This document shows, piece by piece, positions 35,881 through 44,299 of a stretch of 64,000 nt of DNA; the first letter of the stretch is position 1, and every line of letters begins with the position of its first letter. The stretch comes from Sphingomonadales bacterium (lineage in GTDB: Bacteria; Pseudomonadota; Alphaproteobacteria; Sphingomonadales; Sphingomonadaceae), in NCBI GenBank assembly GCA_016721875.1, contig JADKHG010000001.1:124001-188000 (forward strand). Direction: 5' to 3'. The position numbers and the translations under genes were made by a program. The notes below the pieces were generated by a model. That model saw only the letters and a list, made by a program, of their open reading frames with translations, was not told where the DNA came from and ran no database searches.

Positions 35881-36380
35881 AGCGCGGAGAAGCTATCTCA
35901 TGTTTTTCACTTTGTTACAATTGAGCTTTTCAGTTGTTGCGGCCAATCAGAACACCGGCTCACACCGCTACTCGCGCCAGATCGCTCTCTTTTGGGGTGG
36001 CGCTTGCCTGCGAATGCTATCAGGCGAAAAGCCATGAGCGACTGTATCAGTTGTGTGGTGCGCAACCGTGCGATTTTTTCGACATTAAATCCGGGCGAAT
36101 TGGGTGCGCTTAGCAAGCTTGGTGGGATAGTTCCGGGGACACTATACCAATTAGCAAGGTAATGCCGCACCATGACAGGGACACTATACTTGATAGCCGA
36201 GACTTTCTCGCATGAGACAACCCCCTTTGCGACGGGCGGCAAATTGATGGAGAAAGGCCTAAATAGTTTAGTGTCCCCGGAATTGGTGTGGTCAAAGCCC
36301 ATCAAGAGACTGGAATGTTGTGGGATTCCTGACAGGCAACTTCTGACCGCGAAAAGACAGTAAGCAGCCCTCCGTTCATT
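35881..36380. other. Intergenic region with GGGGACACTATA repeats
   Basis: No gene was found in 500 bp. Three copies of a short element occur: ccggggacactataccaatt (36133-36152), cagggacactatacttgat (36176-36194) and the reverse orientation tagtgtccccggaattggtg (36269-36288). Copies one and three face each other. This resembles sequences that accompany RAYT/IS200-type transposases, but no transposase is present, so it may be an orphan element. Confidence 0.55.
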
Positions 36381-37829
36381 TCAAAATCCCCGTTTATGCG
36401 CGGCCGACCAACTTTCGCGCAATTTGACTGGGCCACCGGTACCAAAAACATAATGATCGGGCCGAACGTACACCGCTTCCGCGTTTGATTTTTCGAACCA
36501 GCCTGCGAGCTGGACTCTAAAGGGCTGCATCCTGCAGTCTTCCAGATCGGCGCGCGAAATCAAGCAGGGGCCCGTGCCAATCAGGTCGTCGAGGAGCGAT
36601 CCATCCTCTGCAACAAATTGGGGGAAATAGCTCCCCGCAGCAGCTGTTCCGATCAGGATTGCCCCTTGCGAGATTGGCGGATAGCTCGGCGGACTTTCAG
36701 GCAGCTTGCCCAGCATTCGTGCCAATTTGAGCTTCATATCGCGTAGAACAGCCGACCATTTGCTCGTCGTGCAAACCATCCTCCCCATCATGATCGCCAT
36801 ATCGATCGTCGCGCGGACATGCGGTTGGCGTTCGGGCTGATAGCTGTCGAGTAGCCTGTCGCTCGTTTCTTCTTGGATTACAGCAGCCAGTTTCCAAGCT
36901 AAGTTCGCGGCATCGCGCAGGCCCGCGCACATGCCCTGTCCAGCAAAAGGCGGCGTCTGGTGCGCGGCATCGCCCGCGAGCAGGATGCGTCCCTTGCGCC
37001 ATTTCTCGGCGACCCGCGCGCGAAAGGTGTAGACAGCCTTCCGCTCTACCTGCACTGCGCCCTTGACGTTCCACGGTTCGAGCAGCTTTTCGATGAAAGC
37101 GTCGTCGCTCACCTGCTCAGCAGTCTCGCCGGGCTTGATCATGAATTCCCAGCGGTGCCTACCTTCGCCCATCAGTACGCAGGTTGTGGGGCGCTCGGGA
37201 TCGCATATCTGGAGATTCTCGGTCGGCAATCGGGAATAGTCATCAACAAATACATCGACGACGAGCCAGGGCTCCTCGAAATTCAGATCATCAAATGCGA
37301 TTCCTGACGCATCGCGGACTGGCGAACGCGCGCCATCGGCTCCGATGAGATAGCGGGCGCGCACCGTCCGTTCGCCCATGGGCGTGGCGATATGTGCTGT
37401 TACGTCTTCCTTGCCATTTGCAAAGGTTTTGAGTTCCCACCGGCTGTGCAACTCCGCATTTGTCAAAGTGGCAAGCGACCGGCGCAGCGCCGCTTCGACT
37501 GAAGGCTGATGGATCATATTTGCGACCGGCCAACCGCCCGGACCGATGCTGTCCGCTCCACCTATGCGAAGGAGAACATCTCCCTTGGCGTTGAGAAAAT
37601 CGTAGCGCGCGACGCGGCGGCTGGTGGCCATCACTTCATCGGCTACGCCCGCCTCTTGCAGAATCCGCATACACTCATGATCGATATGCGCCGCCCGCGG
37701 CAGAGGATAGATATCCGCCTCCTTTTCTGCGACAATCACCTTTACCCCACGCCGCGCGAGCAGCACCGCCAGTGTCACCCCGGTAGGACCACCGCCAGCG
37801 ATCAGCACATCGCAATCAAAATCTGTCAT
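36381..37829 (-). CDS. FAD-dependent aromatic hydroxylase, MhpA/TfdB type
   Basis: A 482-residue class A flavoprotein monooxygenase. ATG 37829 follows a strong Shine-Dalgarno (aggggagga). The three signatures are present: GxGxxG in VLIAGGGPTGVTLAVLL, the DG motif in GADGARSPVRDASG and the GD motif in ILLAGDAAHQTPPFAGQG. It would hydroxylate a phenolic substrate using NAD(P)H and oxygen, most like 3-(3-hydroxyphenyl)propionate hydroxylase. With the neighbouring VOC dioxygenase and FAH-type hydrolase it makes a ring-hydroxylation and meta-cleavage set. The substrate is not predictable. Confidence 0.88.
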   Translation of the reverse strand: MTDFDCDVLIAGGGPTGVTLAVLLARRGVKVIVAEKEADIYPLPRAAHIDHECMRILQEAGVADEVMATSRRVARYDFLNAKGDVLLRIGGADSIGPGGWPVANMIHQPSVEAALRRSLATLTNAELHSRWELKTFANGKEDVTAHIATPMGERTVRARYLIGADGARSPVRDASGIAFDDLNFEEPWLVVDVFVDDYSRLPTENLQICDPERPTTCVLMGEGRHRWEFMIKPGETAEQVSDDAFIEKLLEPWNVKGAVQVERKAVYTFRARVAEKWRKGRILLAGDAAHQTPPFAGQGMCAGLRDAANLAWKLAAVIQEETSDRLLDSYQPERQPHVRATIDMAIMMGRMVCTTSKWSAVLRDMKLKLARMLGKLPESPPSYPPISQGAILIGTAAAGSYFPQFVAEDGSLLDDLIGTGPCLISRADLEDCRMQPFRVQLAGWFEKSNAEAVYVRPDHYVFGTGGPVKLRESWSAAHKRGF

Positions 37830-37864
37830 CCGATCCTCCCCTGGATTTGGCGAAACCGTTGCCC

Positions 37865-38896
37865 TCAAATCACCAAAATCATCCCGTCCTGAGCTACCGT
37901 CAGCTTGCCCTTGTAATGTTCGGCCATCCCCTCGGTGTACATTTTCCGGACCACGAAGCTGTCCGGATAGGGGATGAGGTGGGTGAGCAGCAGATGCTTC
38001 ACCCCGGCCTCCTGCGCTTGTTTGGACAGCGAGATATTGTCGGCATGATAGGGGATGGTCCGCTGGGCAACTTCAGCCTCAAAATTCATGCCCAATTTCT
38101 TCATCTGCGGGATCGCGCGGCGCATTATGTGCGTGGTATAGGATTCGTGGATTGTCAGATTAGCATCGCGCATTGCATCCTTGTTGACCGGGTTCACTTC
38201 GGTATCGCCGCTAATGAAGAATTTCTTGGCTTTATATTTGAGCACATAGCCCAGCGCCGGTTTCACCGGATCGTGCGCAACAAGCGTTGCATCGATCGTC
38301 ACCCCGTCCTTGTCATATACCCGCACAGCACGCTGCCCTTCGGAAAAGGCAATTTCGAGCGGAACGCCGAATGCAACCGCGCGGTTCTTGGCCAGATGCG
38401 GCATGTTGGCGCTGCGATAGCCTTCGTCGAGAGTATAGGCTTGGGCAAAACCATCGAGCACCTGTTTCAGTCCGACGGGGCCTTGCACTTCCAGCGGTGT
38501 CTTGCGTCCCCATATCCAGCCCGCGTTGATCAGCGTCGCGAGGTCGTTGAAGTGATGCGAATGGAAGTGGGTGATGAACACGCGTTCCAGCTGGTTCACC
38601 GGAATCTTGGAGTGCGCGAGAGAGCGCACCGCGCCATCGCCAACGTCGAAGAGGAACATCTTTCAGCCCGCCGATACCAGCGTGCAGGCCTGTGCCTTCG
38701 CTGAGCTCACCTCGGGCGACCCGGTGCCGCAGACTAGCACCCGCACATGCTCCTTGTCGTCTAGGAAGCTGCGGTCCGGCTCCTGCTGCAACCTGGCCTG
38801 AATGGCCCGATCGACCAACGCGTCCCGATAGAACCACGCGAGTATCAACGCGCCAAAAAGCAGCACAAGGACGGCATAAATGGCTTTGCGGATCAT
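37865..38896 (-). pseudogene. MBL-fold hydrolase with in-frame TGA
   Basis: One open frame of 344 codons is interrupted by a TGA at 38663-38665 (codon 78). Before it stand an N-terminal membrane anchor (MIRKAIYAVLVLLFGALILA) and VRVLVCGTGSPEVSS; after it the same frame goes on with KMFLFDVGDGAVRSL, THFHSHHFNDLATLI, FISGDTEVN and LLLTHLIPYP. The family's HxHxDH box reads HFHSHH, with the usual aspartate replaced by histidine. It lies 5 bp downstream of the VOC-FAH gene. A restart at ATG 38659 would make a protein without its N-terminal strands. The gene is probably inactive, or the stop is a base-call error. Confidence 0.75.
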
Positions 38897-38901
38897 CTGG
38901 T

Positions 38902-40755
38902 TCAGCCTTCCGCGACCATCTTGCCTTCGATATGACCAACTCCGTCGATCTCACAGCGCACGACATCGCCTGCCTTCAGGAACTGGCGCGGGTCCATCGC
39001 GGCACCAACGCCGCCGGGAGTGCCGGTGAACAGGCAATCGCCTGGCTCGAGCGTCATACCGACCGAGAGATGCTCGACCTGTTGCCAGATATTGAAAACC
39101 AGATGCTTGCTGTTCGAATCCTGCCGCTTTTCGCCATTGACGAAACAGCGCAGGCCCAAATCGTGCGGATCGCCCACTTCATCGGCTGTGACGATCCAAG
39201 GGCCCATCGGCGCATGGGTATCGAAACTCTTGCCGAGTGACCATTGCGGCCCGGCATGCTGCCACATCCGCTCGGTCACATCATTGCCAACGCAATAGCC
39301 AAAGATCGCAGAAGAGGCATCGCTCACCCCCAGATTCTTGCCGCCCTTACCGATGATCGCCACCAGTTCGACCTCATAATCATTGGTCATCGTACCCGTC
39401 GCGATCTCGATATCGTCATAGGGCGCGTTGACACTGGTCTGCGCCTTGGTGAACCACACCTGCCGTTGCGGGGTTTCCATCTTCGATTCCTCGATATGGT
39501 CGGCATAGTTGAGGCCGATAGCGAAGATCTTGCCAGGGCGCTGCACGGGTGCCTCTAGCTTGACGGACGTCAGCGGCATGCCGCCGCCAGTCGCGGCCTT
39601 CGCCTCCAAATCGGCCTTCAGCGCTTCCCAATCCCGGATCAGGTCAATCATTGTGCCGGGCACGCCGCTGTCTATGATCGAATCGCTGACAACAATGCCG
39701 GTGCGTGTCTGGCCATTGGCCGTGTAGGTCGCGAGCTTCATGCGGGTTCCTTTGGGTTGACGGCTGAATAGCCTTTTGATGCGAATGTTGAGTGCGATGA
39801 AGAACGCGACGAGGCCGGACGGGGGAGGCAACTTGCCCGCAAACATCGGATGCGGGCTGCCCCATTGCACGGCAAGAAGCGCGCTCATCGGCTGTTTCTG
39901 TGGCGGGTCGGCGGCGGTGAACAGGTCGCCATCGGTCCAATGCTCCAGCTCGTTGCCGAACGGGTCTTTCCAGTAATCGAACACCTGGCTGCCCATGATA
40001 TGGCGGCCCACGCCCCATGCGGCCTCGCGCTTCCTGGATTTGAGGTGCTGGTGCCCGAGCATCAGGTCATCGAGATTGGCGACCTCGAAGGCAGCATGAA
40101 GCAGCCCGAGTGGCCCGGGCAATTGCGCAAGAAAAAGCGTATGGTGATCCGCTGGCTTGTCCCCGCGATCGCAGCGCATGAATGCACCCAAGGGCACATC
40201 CTTGGCGGCCTCTACCTCATCGGATGTCAGGAAACCGAAATGGTCCTTGTACCATTTTTCCGACACACGGAAGTCGCGGACCTTGAGCACGGCATGGCCA
40301 ATACGGCGCACATGGGCGGGTGCGGATTCAAGCCGGACGGTCGAGCGGAAGCGCGGCTTGGCGGCGGCGGTGTTGCGTGGCGGGTCGGCAAAGGGAATTG
40401 CCGCTTCACGGGTCGCCTGTCCCGCCACAACTTCAACGCCATATCCGTCAGGATCGGTCAGCCGCACCAGCTTTCCGCCGCCGGGTTCGTTCAAATCCTC
40501 AATAGGAACGCCCTCTGCCGCTGCCAATCTTTCCAGATCGGCAAGCGTTTCTGCACGCAGGCCGACCGCAAGGAATTTCGCATCGCCCGCTTCAGTGACA
40601 TGCACAAAGGGCCGCCCATCGCTGCCCTTACCATAGAGCCGACTGCCTTCCGCAAAGACGGTCATCCCGAAATCTTCGAGGAAGGACCGCATCGTCGCGA
40701 GGTCGGGCGCGGCAAAGCGTACATGCGCGATATCTTCGACCTTGATGATAGGCAT
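38902..40755 (-). CDS. Fusion of VOC extradiol dioxygenase and FAH-family hydrolase
   Basis: A single 617-residue frame. Residues 1 to ~290 hold two VOC modules as in type I extradiol dioxygenases, with likely iron ligands in RRIGHAVLKVRDF, KPADHHTLFLAQL and GNELEHWTDGD. From residue 339 (ATG at 39741) the protein is a complete ~279-residue fumarylacetoacetate hydrolase-type domain (KIFAIGLNYADHIEESKM, NDYEVELVAIIGKGG, CLFTGTPGGVGAAMDP). It would cleave a catechol ring and process the product. A strong Shine-Dalgarno (aaaggaacc) sits just before the internal ATG, so the FAH part may also be made alone, or a stop codon between two genes was lost. Confidence 0.8.
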   Translation of the reverse strand: MPIIKVEDIAHVRFAAPDLATMRSFLEDFGMTVFAEGSRLYGKGSDGRPFVHVTEAGDAKFLAVGLRAETLADLERLAAAEGVPIEDLNEPGGGKLVRLTDPDGYGVEVVAGQATREAAIPFADPPRNTAAAKPRFRSTVRLESAPAHVRRIGHAVLKVRDFRVSEKWYKDHFGFLTSDEVEAAKDVPLGAFMRCDRGDKPADHHTLFLAQLPGPLGLLHAAFEVANLDDLMLGHQHLKSRKREAAWGVGRHIMGSQVFDYWKDPFGNELEHWTDGDLFTAADPPQKQPMSALLAVQWGSPHPMFAGKLPPPSGLVAFFIALNIRIKRLFSRQPKGTRMKLATYTANGQTRTGIVVSDSIIDSGVPGTMIDLIRDWEALKADLEAKAATGGGMPLTSVKLEAPVQRPGKIFAIGLNYADHIEESKMETPQRQVWFTKAQTSVNAPYDDIEIATGTMTNDYEVELVAIIGKGGKNLGVSDASSAIFGYCVGNDVTERMWQHAGPQWSLGKSFDTHAPMGPWIVTADEVGDPHDLGLRCFVNGEKRQDSNSKHLVFNIWQQVEHLSVGMTLEPGDCLFTGTPGGVGAAMDPRQFLKAGDVVRCEIDGVGHIEGKMVAEG

Positions 40756-40780
40756 CGGTTCGCCTTTCGCGATTCGTTTC

Positions 40781-40821
40781 TGACTATTTGGTCAAATAAA
40801 TTGCAAATGACCAAATAGTCA
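40781..40821. promoter_or_regulatory. Candidate TetR operator
   Basis: Perfect 14-bp inverted arms tgactatttggtca (40781-40794) and tgaccaaatagtca (40808-40821), separated by 13 bp, fill the 80-bp gap between the divergent VOC-FAH operon and the TetR gene. Each arm also contains its own partial symmetry (tgac...gtca). Position and symmetry strongly suggest binding of the adjacent regulator, controlling both directions. Confidence 0.75.
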
Positions 40822-40835
40822 AGTAGAGAGTCGCA

Positions 40836-41426
40836 ATGGCAACCCAACCCCACCTCTCTCCCCGCGCCGCACGTACCCGTTCCGCCCTCATTGCCGCCGG
40901 GTTTGAACTACTTGTCGAGCGACCGATTGATGCCATTCCCATCGATGAGGTCGTGGCAAAAGCAGGTGTGGCCAAGGGCAGCTTTTTTAACCATTTCGCT
41001 GACAAGCAGGCCTTTGCCGAAGCCATCGCAACCGAAGTCCGACTGGAGCTGGAGGATCAGGTTACGCGTGCCAATGCCGGCGTATCCGATCCGATTGCGC
41101 GGATTGCGGGCGGGATGCGCGTTTGCGCCTTGTTTGCCATCAATAATCCCAAACGGACAACGGTGCTGCTCCGTAGCCACGCCAGTTCAACCGCGCGCGG
41201 CCACCCGCTGAACAAGGGTCTGGTTGATGATTTCAAGGCGGCAATTGAGAATGGCGTAATGAGACCGGAGGCGCAGGAGAGCGGAGTGCTCTATTGGCTT
41301 GGCCTGTGCCAAGTGCTTATGGCCAATCTGCTTGAAAGGCCGATGACCCGGTTTCAAGGCGATCGCCGCATATCCGACATGATCACGCTTGGATTGTCGG
41401 GACTGGGCGCTACGCCAAAATCCTAA
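40836..41426 (+). CDS. TetR/AcrR-family regulator
   Basis: A 196-residue repressor-type protein. The N-terminal helix-turn-helix is clear: RSALIAAGFELLVERPIDAI, then VAKAGVAKGSFFNHFADKQ. The C-terminal ligand-binding half ends ISDMITLGLSGLGATP. It is divergent from the aromatic degradation genes across the palindromic operator, so it is expected to repress them until an aromatic compound or its acyl derivative binds. No other regulator stands near this cluster. Confidence 0.9.
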   Translation: MATQPHLSPRAARTRSALIAAGFELLVERPIDAIPIDEVVAKAGVAKGSFFNHFADKQAFAEAIATEVRLELEDQVTRANAGVSDPIARIAGGMRVCALFAINNPKRTTVLLRSHASSTARGHPLNKGLVDDFKAAIENGVMRPEAQESGVLYWLGLCQVLMANLLERPMTRFQGDRRISDMITLGLSGLGATPKS

Positions 41427-41742
41427 AAGCAAAGCCAGATGTGAACGACCAGTAGCTTCGGCATGGCGAAACAACACATTCAATGTCGGCTATGTCGTCG
41501 CGTCCGGACTGGCAGTTTTGAATGATAGTCCGCAACAAGCCGACGTTGACGTGATCCAACCCGGAGACGGCCGGAGCCGCTAACAAAGCAGACAATCACG
41601 CAAAAAAGAGGCACTCCGAAACCGGACATTTGCTCATCTCCAATCTTGATGGCTGCGTGCCGCGAAAAATTTGCAAGCGTGTTATCGGTGCGACTTTGCA
41701 GATGGATCCGGCAAAATCGAGCATTTGCCTTTGCGGACCTGA
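41427..41742. other. Intergenic region with dispersed-repeat sequence
   Basis: No gene was found in 316 bp. The stretch 41504-41550 (ccggactggcagttttg ... aagccgacgttgac) resembles 51497-51545 (cctgactggcagctttt ... aagccgacgttcaa). A gctaacaaag box at about 41579 recurs at about 47154. These look like diverged copies of one non-coding repeat family. Confidence 0.4.
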
Positions 41743-42192
41743 CTATCTTTCCAGTTTTGTCGCCAATATGACTGATGTGGTAGTCCGTTCAACACCTTCG
41801 AGCAGACCGATTTCGTCGATCAGTTCGTTCAGACCGCTGCCATCATCGGTTTCGAGCATGGCGATGATGTCATATTCGCCGCTGATCGCATGGATCGATT
41901 GGACTTGCGGCAATGTGGCCAAGGCCTGCTCGACTTCGCGGTGGAAGCGAGGGAGGGTTTTGATCATGACATGCGCGCGCAACCGGCTGGCGGCGAAGGC
42001 ATTGCCGAGGCGCACGGTATAGCCGGCGACAACCTGTTCCTCCTCCAACCTTGCCAGCCTTGAATAAATCTGGCCGCGTGAAATCCCCAATTCCTTGGCA
42101 AGCTGGGCGATGGTTTGACGGGCATCGTCACGCAGCAGCGAGAGCAGGCGGCGGTCGGTCGTGTCCAGACGGGTTTCGGCGAGCAGTGTCAT
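41743..42192 (-). CDS. Lrp/AsnC-family regulator
   Basis: A 149-residue regulator with helix-turn-helix (QTIAQLAKELGISRGQIYSR) and a RAM effector domain (AHVMIKTLPRFHREVEQALA, then GEYDIIAMLETDDGSGLNEL). It starts inside the stop of the cyanophycinase-isoaspartyl peptidase gene (ATGA, 42189-42192), so it is translated with it. It probably senses an amino acid released by those enzymes (aspartate, arginine or asparagine) and controls this operon or the divergent TonB receptor; that link is inference. Confidence 0.9.
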   Translation of the reverse strand: MTLLAETRLDTTDRRLLSLLRDDARQTIAQLAKELGISRGQIYSRLARLEEEQVVAGYTVRLGNAFAASRLRAHVMIKTLPRFHREVEQALATLPQVQSIHAISGEYDIIAMLETDDGSGLNELIDEIGLLEGVERTTTSVILATKLER

Positions 42193-44126
42193 TCCGCCAG
42201 CTTTTCATCAGCAAAGATCGCGGTTTGTGCTTTGCCGCCCGCAGTGATTTTCCCGCGATACATGCCCAGGTCGTTGATCGCAAAATAGGGTCGGCCATCG
42301 GGCCCCATCGCAATCAATCCGCCATCACCGCCTATGGCACCGACCGCCATGATCGTTGCCTGTGCAGCTGTTGCCAGGCTCTCGCCCTTCCATGCAACGC
42401 GGTCACAAACCTGGCGCGCTGCACTTTCGCGGATGAAAAACTCGCCCGATCCTGTTGCCGACACCGCGCATTGGCCATTCTTGGCATAGGTTCCTGCTCC
42501 AATGATCGGGGAATCGCCAACGCGGCCCCACCTCTTACCAGTCATACCGCCGGTTGAAGTGGCTGCGGCAAGATTGCCTTCGGCATCGATTGCGACCGCG
42601 CCGACTGTGCCAAACAAATGAGTCGGATCAAGTGCCGCTATCTGTTTTTCGCGCCAGCGCACCAGGCTTTGCCAGCGGTCCTCGGTGCGGAACCATGATG
42701 GATCAACCTGTTCCAACCCTTGCTCAAGCGAGAAACGATCCGCGCCTGCCCCGCTCAGCATGACATGGCGCGACTTGTCCATCACAGCGCGGGCAAGGTC
42801 GATCGGATGCCGGGTGCGCGTTATGCCGGCCACTGCTCCGGCCATTTGCGTCTTGCCGTCCATGATCGCCGCATCCAGTTCGTTACGGCCTTCTGCGGTA
42901 AACACCGCGCCGCGTCCGGCGTTGAACAGAGGATTATCCTCTAGCACCCGCACCGTTGCAATGACTGCATCCAGCGCTGTCCCGCCTTTGTCGAGCACCG
43001 CCGAGCCATTGCGCAGAGCTTCCTCGAGTCCCGCGCGATAGGCGGCGTCCTTTTCAGGGATCAGGTCGCCCCGTTCGATAACACCCGCGCCGCCGTGAAT
43101 GGCAAGAGACCAGCGCGGCACCTCCACCAGTTCACCGGCACGCGCAGCATAGTTGCGTTCAAAAACCGGAGCATCCACGCGTCCCGAGGGAAGGTGCACA
43201 ACTGATTCCGGCCCAATCCCCATAACTTTGACTCGCGACGCATCAAGCGGCCTTCCCGCGACCACAGACCGCAGTCCCGCGCCATCGACCACCCAGCCAT
43301 AGCCATCCTTTTCGGTCGCGTAGATTTTGCCTGTGCCATCAGGTTCGACGGCGAGAGCGGCGCTTTCATCGATGCCCAACCCGATCATCGCTGGCTGATC
43401 CGCACCCCGTTGCGCTTGTGCCTTGGCGACAAAGGCGAGCAAGCGACCAAGCCTGCTGCGTTCCTCGAAACGACTGTCTGTGACCACGCCTCTGACCAGG
43501 GCAATGTTCAGGAAATCACCTTCGATGGTGTTGGCAGGCCCCATCGGATCGGCAAGCGCCTCGGGCGACTTCAGGCTGCCATCGTCCATCGCGCCATAGA
43601 GTTTTTCGCCGAGCATCGCCAAGCCTGCGCTGGTTCCGGAGAGCGGCTTGCCCGCGGCAACATGCGCGTCCAATATTGCAGCAATCTGGGTTCCGCGCCA
43701 GTAACGGACATAGCGCGACTGGTCTCCGCCGGCGATGAAGATGCCATCGGCTTTGCGCAGGCGGTCCAGAATCTTGCGGTCGTCCGATTGCGAACGGGCA
43801 TGCATGACGAAAATCTCGACTGACTGTATGCCGCCGACATCGTTGAAAAATTCCTCGCCGATTTCCTTTCCATAGGAGGCGCTGAGCACAACGATGTGGC
43901 CATTGCCCGATTTGGCGAAAAACCATTTCATCGAGTCGATATTGCGGTCGCCTCCACCCATCAGCAGCAAGCCGCCAGAAACCGGTCCGGGGGTTGGGGT
44001 GTTCAGTTTGCCATAGACATAATGTTCGGTCCGCTGCTCCTTTGCGGCGGATGCGGAGGCGGGAGAGACCATCAGGGAAAGCGCCGCAATCACAGCCGAC
44101 AAAAATCTTGAAATCACCCTGTTCAT
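42189..44126 (-). CDS. Cyanophycinase - isoaspartyl peptidase fusion, exported
   Basis: A 645-residue protein with a signal peptide (about 1-27). Residues ~40-320 are a cyanophycinase-type S51 peptidase: IFIAGGDQSRYV near 130-140 and the nucleophile elbow GTSAG at 164-168 (S166). Residues ~335-640 are an Ntn-hydrolase of the isoaspartyl peptidase/L-asparaginase family: LAIHGGAGVIERGD, LFNAGRGAVFT and the autocleavage site GTVGAVAID with T507 as the future N-terminal nucleophile. The first domain would cut cyanophycin to beta-Asp-Arg and the second split that dipeptide, so one polypeptide could complete the breakdown. It would mature by autoproteolysis. It is divergent from a TonB receptor. 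Confidence 0.85.
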   Translation of the reverse strand: MNRVISRFLSAVIAALSLMVSPASASAAKEQRTEHYVYGKLNTPTPGPVSGGLLLMGGGDRNIDSMKWFFAKSGNGHIVVLSASYGKEIGEEFFNDVGGIQSVEIFVMHARSQSDDRKILDRLRKADGIFIAGGDQSRYVRYWRGTQIAAILDAHVAAGKPLSGTSAGLAMLGEKLYGAMDDGSLKSPEALADPMGPANTIEGDFLNIALVRGVVTDSRFEERSRLGRLLAFVAKAQAQRGADQPAMIGLGIDESAALAVEPDGTGKIYATEKDGYGWVVDGAGLRSVVAGRPLDASRVKVMGIGPESVVHLPSGRVDAPVFERNYAARAGELVEVPRWSLAIHGGAGVIERGDLIPEKDAAYRAGLEEALRNGSAVLDKGGTALDAVIATVRVLEDNPLFNAGRGAVFTAEGRNELDAAIMDGKTQMAGAVAGITRTRHPIDLARAVMDKSRHVMLSGAGADRFSLEQGLEQVDPSWFRTEDRWQSLVRWREKQIAALDPTHLFGTVGAVAIDAEGNLAAATSTGGMTGKRWGRVGDSPIIGAGTYAKNGQCAVSATGSGEFFIRESAARQVCDRVAWKGESLATAAQATIMAVGAIGGDGGLIAMGPDGRPYFAINDLGMYRGKITAGGKAQTAIFADEKLAE

Positions 44127-44299
44127 GCTGACCGCTCCTTTGGCATTTAAAGGCAGTATGTTACATAATGATCACGCATAATGACAATATGATTTCATCA
44201 ATTGTCATAATGATTGAAATTATCGGATATTTCTGATTGGAAAAACATAGATCGCCAACAATGGCGGCAATGTGATTCGTCAATGTTGAAAGGAATATT

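Noticed and set aside
38663..38665. TGA as selenocysteine in the MBL protein
   Set aside because: The family has no known selenocysteine at this place and no hairpin typical of a bacterial SECIS was evident just downstream.
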